20,523 nt of DNA from an uncultured Ruminiclostridium sp. (GTDB lineage: Bacteria > Bacillota > Clostridia > Oscillospirales > Ruminococcaceae), in contig CAKSIR010000028.1 in the NCBI GenBank assembly GCA_934462775.1, positions 1 through 20,523 on the forward strand, given 5' to 3'. The position numbers were made by a program, and so were the translations under genes. The notes beneath the pieces were generated by a model. It was not told the origin of the DNA and did no database searches. It saw only the letters and a list, made by a program, of their open reading frames with translations. Positions 15,905-20,523 of this stretch are shown in pieces (within the stretch, counting starts at the first letter, position 1; each line of letters opens with the position of its first letter).

Positions 15905-18166
15905 TCAGCCCGTTTCATCGTTTACAACGAAGCTTACTTCAACAACGGTTCCCTGATTTACCTCTGTTCCCGCTTCGACCGACTGATAGCTTGCAATAGC
16001 CTTATCATTGTCGATTGCTCCGCCTGACAGCGAAATATTCAGCCCTGCGTTGGTAATAGCGTTATTTGCCTGCGCAACGGTATATCCCGTTACATCGGGT
16101 ACGGTTGTTGTTAAGGACTCGGTTTCCTCAAGATAGATTACCACCGTGCCGTCCTTTGGAATAGACATACCTGCGGCAGGAACCGTTCGCAAAACAGAAC
16201 CGTTTTCCGTGTCGCCGATAAACCTGGCGTTAAGTCCGAGAGTATTCAGCTTTGTAGTCGCCTCAAGGCTTGAATAGTTGATAAGATAAGGCACGGTCGC
16301 ATTCTGCTCGGCAAGCTCTTCGGCTGTATACTGCGGATAAATTCCCAAATATTCAAGAGATTCCTTGAATACGGCAGATACAACAGGCGCAGCTACCGCT
16401 GAACCGTAATATTGTCCGTTCATTGGCTCGTCAACTACTACCAGCATGATAATTTCGGGGTCCTCGGCAGGAGTAAACGCGCAGAAGGTGGAAACATAGC
16501 GCATATTCGCGTAGCTGTAATCGTCGATTTTCTGCGAAGTTCCCGACTTGCCGCCAATGCTGTAGCCTGCAACGTAAGCGTTGGCGCCGCCGTTGGTTTC
16601 AACGACATTTTTAAGAATAGAGCGCATCTGCTTAGAGGTTTCCTCGCTGATTACCTGACGCTTAATCTGTGTGTCGGCAGTCTGGATAACGTTGCCGCTG
16701 TTGTCGATGATTTTGTCAACGATGTACGGGGTTACAAGATAACCGCCGTTTACCGCAGCCGCATAAGCGCAAATCATCTGAATAGGAGTGATTTTGTTGG
16801 TCTGTCCGAATGACGATGACGCAAGCTCCACAGGACCCATTCTGCTTTCCTGAACATACAGCGAGCTTGCTTCGCCTGGAAGGTCAATGCCTGTTTTCTG
16901 CGTAAATCCGAAAGATTCAAAGTAGCTTGAGAACTTATGTATTCCAAGAAGCTGTCCGATTTCGATAAAGGCAGGGTTGCAGGATTTCGTAATAGCTTCC
17001 TGCAAGGTCAGCGTGCCGTGTCCGCCTGTACTCCAGCAGTGGATTCTTGTGTCCGCAACAGTAACCACGCCGGGGCAGTAGAATGTGCTGTTAAGATTTA
17101 CCAGTTCCTCTTCAAGAGCGCTGGCGCAGGTGATTACCTTAAATACGGAACCGGGATAGTAAAGCTCGGTAATGGCCTTATTTTTCCACTGAGTTTCGCG
17201 GTAAACGCCTTCCTTTTCTGAAATCTGCTTGTCGATTTCTTCCTCTGTAAGACCTGCCTCCTTTAGCGCCTCTTCCATTTCGGTAAGCTTTGCTTCATCG
17301 CTGTCGGAAAGGCTGGCAGGGCTGTTAAGATCAAATCCGGGCGATGTTGCCATCGCAAGGATTGCTCCTGTCTTGCAGTTCATTATAATGCCTGTTGCAC
17401 GGTTTGCGACCTTGTGCTGTGAAACCGTTGCGTCAAGGTTCTTTTCAAGATAGTGCTGAAGCACGGAATCAAGGGTCAGCACTAAGCTGTTTCCGTTTGT
17501 TGCGTCATATCTGGTTTCATAGTCGTAAGGCATTGCGTTTCCCGACGCGTCCTTAGCGGTCACAACTCTGCCGTCTATTCCCTGCAAATATTCATCATAG
17601 TAGGCTTCAATTCCGTAAACGCCCTTGTTGTCGTAGTTAGTGAAGCCGATAATCGACGCTGCAAGAGTGTCGTTAGGATAATACCGCTTGCTGTCCTCAC
17701 TGAGTACAATCGAGAACGAGTTTAGCTCGTTTTCAGCCATAAACTTCGAGATTTTATCAACCTCAGGCTTTTCGACCTTGTTTTTGACAATATAGTAGCG
17801 GTTGTCGAAATTAAGACTTGCCTTGTTCAGCTTATCGTAATCAACGTCCAGAATATCGGACAGCGTTTTTACAATAAGCTCGCGCTTGTCAGGCTCGTTC
17901 TTGTTAATATCGCCCGGGGAGATAATTACCGTCCAGACCGTTGAACTCTGAGCAAGGATTTTGTTATTGGTATCGTAAATAGTACCCCTGTTCGCGTTGA
18001 TTACAAAGCTGTCAAGCTGCTGTGTGTTGGCCTTTGAGCGGTAGTATTCCGCCTTCACGATAGCCGTATTGAAAAGCACATAGCAGACGTACGCCGTAAA
18101 AATGAGTATGGGAATAATTACGACCAAGAGTTTTTTACGCATTGTGTTAGTCGGCGCTTTTGACAT
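15905..18166 (-). CDS. ftsI: Class B penicillin-binding protein with two PASTA domains (FtsI/PBP2B/SpoVD type)
   Basis: A 753-aa septal DD-transpeptidase that cross-links peptidoglycan outside the cell and partners FtsW. It has one N-terminal TM anchor (about 11-33), then a dimerisation/pedestal region starting near NRGTIYD (59-65). The transpeptidase domain has nucleophile Ser340 in PGSVFK, SCN (395-397) and KSGT (540-543). Two PASTA domains follow at about 622-681 and 686-748. Residues about 285-325, just before the active serine, form an acidic, helix-prone insertion. Having only one PBP here and two PASTA domains resembles B. subtilis PBP2B more than SpoVD, but the two cannot be separated with certainty. 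It lies between ftsL and murE. Confidence 0.93.
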   Translation of the reverse strand: MSKAPTNTMRKKLLVVIIPILIFTAYVCYVLFNTAIVKAEYYRSKANTQQLDSFVINANRGTIYDTNNKILAQSSTVWTVIISPGDINKNEPDKRELIVKTLSDILDVDYDKLNKASLNFDNRYYIVKNKVEKPEVDKISKFMAENELNSFSIVLSEDSKRYYPNDTLAASIIGFTNYDNKGVYGIEAYYDEYLQGIDGRVVTAKDASGNAMPYDYETRYDATNGNSLVLTLDSVLQHYLEKNLDATVSQHKVANRATGIIMNCKTGAILAMATSPGFDLNSPASLSDSDEAKLTEMEEALKEAGLTEEEIDKQISEKEGVYRETQWKNKAITELYYPGSVFKVITCASALEEELVNLNSTFYCPGVVTVADTRIHCWSTGGHGTLTLQEAITKSCNPAFIEIGQLLGIHKFSSYFESFGFTQKTGIDLPGEASSLYVQESRMGPVELASSSFGQTNKITPIQMICAYAAAVNGGYLVTPYIVDKIIDNSGNVIQTADTQIKRQVISEETSKQMRSILKNVVETNGGANAYVAGYSIGGKSGTSQKIDDYSYANMRYVSTFCAFTPAEDPEIIMLVVVDEPMNGQYYGSAVAAPVVSAVFKESLEYLGIYPQYTAEELAEQNATVPYLINYSSLEATTKLNTLGLNARFIGDTENGSVLRTVPAAGMSIPKDGTVVIYLEETESLTTTVPDVTGYTVAQANNAITNAGLNISLSGGAIDNDKAIASYQSVEAGTEVNQGTVVEVSFVVNDETG

Positions 18167-18234
18167 AAAAACTCTTTCCTTTCTTTTCTCTCAACAAATC
18201 ATGAATGTATCTTGTCCCTGATTATTATATTACA

Positions 18235-18726
18235 TCAGAATCCCAAATATTCCAGTACGCCGTCAAACCATTCCTTTATCGAAAGGAACACGTTTGAGTC
18301 CTCGTCGGCAACCTCGGTCATGCTTTCTGTATTCATGCTGATGTACTTTATCTGCGACTTCTGCGTTTTCTGAAGTCCCAGGGTTCCCTCTGCGTATTCC
18401 TCGACCTTTGACGGAGTTACCATGTTGTCAAGGTTTGAACGCAGGCGCACGTTTTCACGCTGCGCAAGCTCAAGAGCCGAGCTTTCCGAGCTTATCTGAG
18501 TAGCGTATTCCGAAAGCTGAACCTTGCTGAACAGTACCGAAAACGCAATAACCGCCGCACAGGCGATTACGAACAGCGTTTTAAGCGCGTTTCCGCTTTT
18601 TGCAACGGAGGTTTTCTTAACCTGCAAATTTCGCTTTTCACGTTCCTTTGCGCGCTTTTCCGACAGCTCGTCTACATCGAACGCGGAAAGATCGTAAGCA
18701 ACATTTGTGTTATTTGGAACGTACAT
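18235..18726 (-). CDS. ftsL: FtsL-like septum protein
   Basis: A small bitopic protein of 163 aa from the chosen start. It has a charged cytoplasmic N-terminus (1-46), one TM (about 47-67) and a coiled-coil segment (about 72-103). The VEEYAEGTLGLQKTQKSQIKYI stretch beginning at 108 has the pattern of the conserved end of FtsL/DivIC-type proteins, followed by a short acidic tail. It recruits the FtsW-PBP pair together with DivIB and DivIC. A TTG at 18756 is open in frame and would overlap rsmH, but ATG 18726 has a GGAGGA site 7 bases upstream and is preferred. Low sequence conservation makes position and architecture the main evidence. Confidence 0.85.
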   Translation of the reverse strand: MYVPNNTNVAYDLSAFDVDELSEKRAKEREKRNLQVKKTSVAKSGNALKTLFVIACAAVIAFSVLFSKVQLSEYATQISSESSALELAQRENVRLRSNLDNMVTPSKVEEYAEGTLGLQKTQKSQIKYISMNTESMTEVADEDSNVFLSIKEWFDGVLEYLGF

Positions 18727-18742
18727 TTTTTCTTCCTCCGAT

Positions 18743-19663
18743 TTATAACTTCTCAATAATCCTCAGCTTTGCGCTTCTGCTGCGGTTATTGACTGCAAGC
18801 TCTTCCTCGCCTGCAGTGATAGGCTTTTTGTTCACAAGCTCGCCGCGCGGCTTTTTTCCGCATACGCATACGGGAAATTCCGGCGGACAGGTACAGCCTG
18901 TGGTGTAATCCCTGAACATATTCTTGACGATTCTGTCCTCAAGGGAGTGGAACGTGATTATCACCAATCGCCCGCCCTTGTCAAGCCGCTCAAATGCAGC
19001 TTTGACACCTGTTTCGAGAACCTCAAGCTCATGATTTACTTCTATTCTGATTGCCTGAAAGGTCTTTCTGCAAGGATTCTTTTCCTTGCGCACCTTCATA
19101 GGCACGTTGTTTCTGATTATTTCGGCAAGCTCCCCCGTGGTTTTAACGGGCGACTGTTCTCTTGCCTTGACGATGCCGTTTACAATGCCCTTTGCGAACT
19201 TTTCTTCACCGTAATCAAAAAGAATCCGCTCAAGCTGTTCTCTCGTATATTCGTTGACAACGTCGTAGGCGCTCATGCCCTCTCTGCTCATACGCATATC
19301 AAGGGGCGCGTCCTCGTGGAACGAGAAACCGCGTTCGGCGTTGTCAAGCTGATACGATGAAACGCCTAAATCCATCATCACGCCGTTCACCTTGCCGATT
19401 CCAAGCTCGTCAAGGGCGCTGTCAAGCTGACTGAAATTGCGGTTCACGAATATGGGATTAAAGCCCTCCATGCGTTTTGACGCCGCTGCGATTGCCTCCT
19501 TGTCCTGGTCGAAGCAAACAAGCTTTCCGCCTGTAAGCCGCTTGATTATTTCAAGGCTGTGACCGCCGCCGCCTGTTGTACAGTCTACATAAATGCCGTT
19601 GGGGTCAATGTTCAGTCCCTCTATGCACTCGTTCAGCAGTACCGATATATGTGAAAACTCCAT
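18743..19663 (-). CDS. rsmH: 16S rRNA (cytosine-1402-N4)-methyltransferase RsmH
   Basis: Methylates C1402 of 16S rRNA using S-adenosylmethionine. The protein has 306 aa from the chosen start. The SAM-binding VDCTTGGGGHS (26-36), MMDLGVSSYQLDNAERGFSF (96-115), PLDMRM (120-125), and TFHSLEDRIVK followed by a Cys-rich CTCPPEFPVCVCG near the C-terminus are diagnostic. The frame is open 11 codons further, overlapping mraZ, but the family begins with MEFxHxxVLL, so ATG 19663 is chosen. It starts one base past the mraZ stop with only a weak GGGA site, which points to translational coupling. Confidence 0.96.
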   Translation of the reverse strand: MEFSHISVLLNECIEGLNIDPNGIYVDCTTGGGGHSLEIIKRLTGGKLVCFDQDKEAIAAASKRMEGFNPIFVNRNFSQLDSALDELGIGKVNGVMMDLGVSSYQLDNAERGFSFHEDAPLDMRMSREGMSAYDVVNEYTREQLERILFDYGEEKFAKGIVNGIVKAREQSPVKTTGELAEIIRNNVPMKVRKEKNPCRKTFQAIRIEVNHELEVLETGVKAAFERLDKGGRLVIITFHSLEDRIVKNMFRDYTTGCTCPPEFPVCVCGKKPRGELVNKKPITAGEEELAVNNRSRSAKLRIIEKL

Positions 19664-19664
19664 A

Positions 19665-20084
19665 TTACAATCCCAATTCCATTGCGACTTCCGCAAGGCT
19701 TTCCATATCCTGTGCCTTGTTCATTTCGTCCCATGTTTCCTTATCCCAGATTTCAGCGCGTCCCTCAAGACCTACTATTACAATATCCGTATCCAGCTTT
19801 GCATATTCGCGGAGAGGAGCGGGAATAAGTATTCTGCCCTGCTTGTCCGGCTCGGCTTCAAACGCGCTGCCGAAAAGGAAACGCTGAATACCTGCCGTTT
19901 TAGTCTGCGGCAGAGCCTTTATTTTCTCAACAAGCTGTTTCCAGTCGTCAACCGTATATACCTTCAAGCAATTTGCGTCGATGGTTTTTGAAATGAAAAA
20001 GCTTGTCCCAAGCTCTTCGCGGAGCTTTATAGGGAAATTCATTCTGCCCTTTGAATCAAGGGTGCTCTTGAATTCGCCTGTCAT
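19665..20084 (-). CDS. mraZ: Transcriptional regulator MraZ
   Basis: A 139-aa DNA-binding regulator of the dcw operon. It has two SpoVT/AbrB-like halves, each with the conserved DxxxR motif: DSKGR (10-14) and DKQGR (80-84). ATG 20084 has a strong AGGAGGTG site. It is the first gene after the promoter at 20169-20197. By family analogy it binds repeats in its own promoter and represses or modulates the cluster; matching 10-base-period repeats are present just upstream. Confidence 0.96.
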   Translation of the reverse strand: MTGEFKSTLDSKGRMNFPIKLREELGTSFFISKTIDANCLKVYTVDDWKQLVEKIKALPQTKTAGIQRFLFGSAFEAEPDKQGRILIPAPLREYAKLDTDIVIVGLEGRAEIWDKETWDEMNKAQDMESLAEVAMELGL

Positions 20085-20126
20085 TTCAACACCTCCTTAC
20101 GCATTTTCCATTGCAATTGGATTAAA

Positions 20127-20166
20127 GTGAATTTTTCACCTCAAAAGTGACCAAAATACCACTTTT
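20127..20166 (-). promoter_or_regulatory. Putative MraZ operator (10-base-period repeats)
   Basis: On the minus strand four consecutive 10-base units can be read: AAAAGTGGTA, TTTTGGTCAC, TTTTGAGGTG and AAAAATTCAC. The first three carry a G-rich core at the same phase (GTGG, GGTC, GAGG) behind a run of four A or T. MraZ boxes in other bacteria are short G-rich repeats on about one helical turn. The block starts 3 bases after the -10 and covers the predicted transcription start. The motif match is imperfect. Confidence 0.5.
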
Positions 20167-20168
20167 AT

Positions 20169-20197
20169 ATTATACACCGAGTAAAAATAAAAATCAA
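20169..20197 (-). promoter_or_regulatory. Main dcw operon promoter (PmraZ)
   Basis: On the minus strand, TTGATT (20197-20192) and a perfect TATAAT (20174-20169) are separated by exactly 17 bases, with an A/T-rich upstream stretch. The predicted start is near 20162, giving a leader of about 80 bases before mraZ. Confidence 0.85.
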
Positions 20198-20400
20198 CCT
20201 TTATTTTTAACTTAGTAATTTTTGGCATTGAAAAATTTCATGTAAGAAATTGTCTAATTTGACCAAATTTGCATATATCATTTCTCCGTTTTAAACAATC
20301 TTTTGCGATTTTATCAATATAATGTATTTTAGCTGAAACTTTCGTCAATATATTGAAATGTCGCATTACAGCGAAGAAAATTGCAATCTGCGAATTTTTT
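20198..20400. other. AT-rich intergenic region upstream of the dcw promoter
   Basis: No open reading frame or RNA gene is seen here. The sequence is strongly AT-rich and may help promoter activity. A short inverted repeat, AATTTG/CAAATT at 20256-20269, is the only local structure noticed. Confidence 0.5.
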
Positions 20401-20440
20401 AAAACAAAGAGCAGGCAAAGCTGTTAGCTGTTGCCTGCTC
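20401..20440 (-). terminator. Intrinsic terminator, minus orientation
   Basis: GAGCAGGCAA (20409-20418) and TTGCCTGCTC (20431-20440) form a perfect 10-bp stem with a 12-base loop, followed on the minus strand by TTTGTTTT. It should end transcription entering from a minus-strand gene beyond the right edge and so insulate the dcw promoter. Confidence 0.75.
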
Positions 20441-20447
20441 CTAGACT

Positions 20448-20523
20448 GTCGAAAAAGTCAAATTTAAAGTTTTCGTCCACCTTTTTCAAAAGGTGGTGGG
20501 TACTTAGGGCAAAGCCCTAAGTC
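20448..20523. repeat. Hairpin-rich intergenic repeat, right copy (cut by window end)
   Basis: Bases 20471-20523 match 1-53 at 50 of 53 positions. The first two hairpins are kept (20477-20485 with 20488-20496, and 20502-20510 with 20514-20522). Just upstream CGAAAA (20450-20455) can pair with TTTTCG (20470-20475). The proposed left end is GTCGAAAAA at 20448-20456. The rest of this copy lies outside the window. Confidence 0.7.

Noticed and set aside
19664..19696. Upstream start for rsmH within mraZ
   Set aside because: The extra 11 residues are absent from the family's usual MEFxHxxVLL N-terminus, and the ATG at 19663 is coupled to the mraZ stop codon.
20383..20392. GCAATCTGCG resembling part of the third hairpin of the repeat in inverse orientation
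   Set aside because: Only 10 bases match in an AT-rich region; this is too short to call a repeat remnant.

Overview
The window looks like chromosomal DNA from a low-to-moderate GC Clostridia, most likely an Oscillospiraceae/Ruminococcus-type Firmicute. The evidence is the MraZ-RsmH-FtsL-PBP cluster order, strong AGGAGG-type ribosome sites, sigmaA-type promoters with 17-bp spacers, and a MurE with the DNPR motif expected for meso-diaminopimelate peptidoglycan. The assignment is inferred from gene content and style, not from a marker gene.

Layout, left to right. Positions 1-276 hold a hairpin-rich intergenic repeat, an intrinsic terminator and a promoter. The only plus-strand gene (277-1035) follows, a small membrane acyltransferase-like protein. 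Everything else is on the minus strand and is best read from the right. A terminator and a second copy of the repeat lie at the right edge. A strong promoter with 10-nt-period MraZ-box-like repeats follows. Then comes the division and cell wall (dcw) cluster: mraZ, rsmH, ftsL, a PASTA class B PBP, murE, mraY, ftsW, murG, murA and ftsQ/divIB. ftsZ has its own promoter and a strong downstream hairpin. Next is a two-gene unit with its own promoter: a 5-TM membrane protein of unknown function, then a 760-aa protein with a Cys4 zinc-ribbon-like motif and a long disordered tail. A terminator separates this from an OmpR-type response regulator and a multi-TM histidine kinase, which converge on the plus-strand gene at a shared bidirectional terminator.

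How they work together: MurE, MraY, MurG and MurA supply lipid II steps. FtsW and the PBP form the septal glycosyltransferase/transpeptidase pair, FtsL and FtsQ/DivIB are their membrane partners, and FtsZ is the ring scaffold. MraZ and RsmH are the usual regulator and 16S rRNA methyltransferase at the head of the cluster. murF and murD are absent from their common positions in this cluster.

No clearly new multi-gene system is evident. The most interesting items are the hairpin repeats at both window edges, which show a compensatory base change and can be pieced together into a MITE-like element; the uncharacterised pair beside ftsZ; an FtsZ with several non-consensus residues; and a murA leader in which a promoter, a hairpin and the ribosome site overlap.
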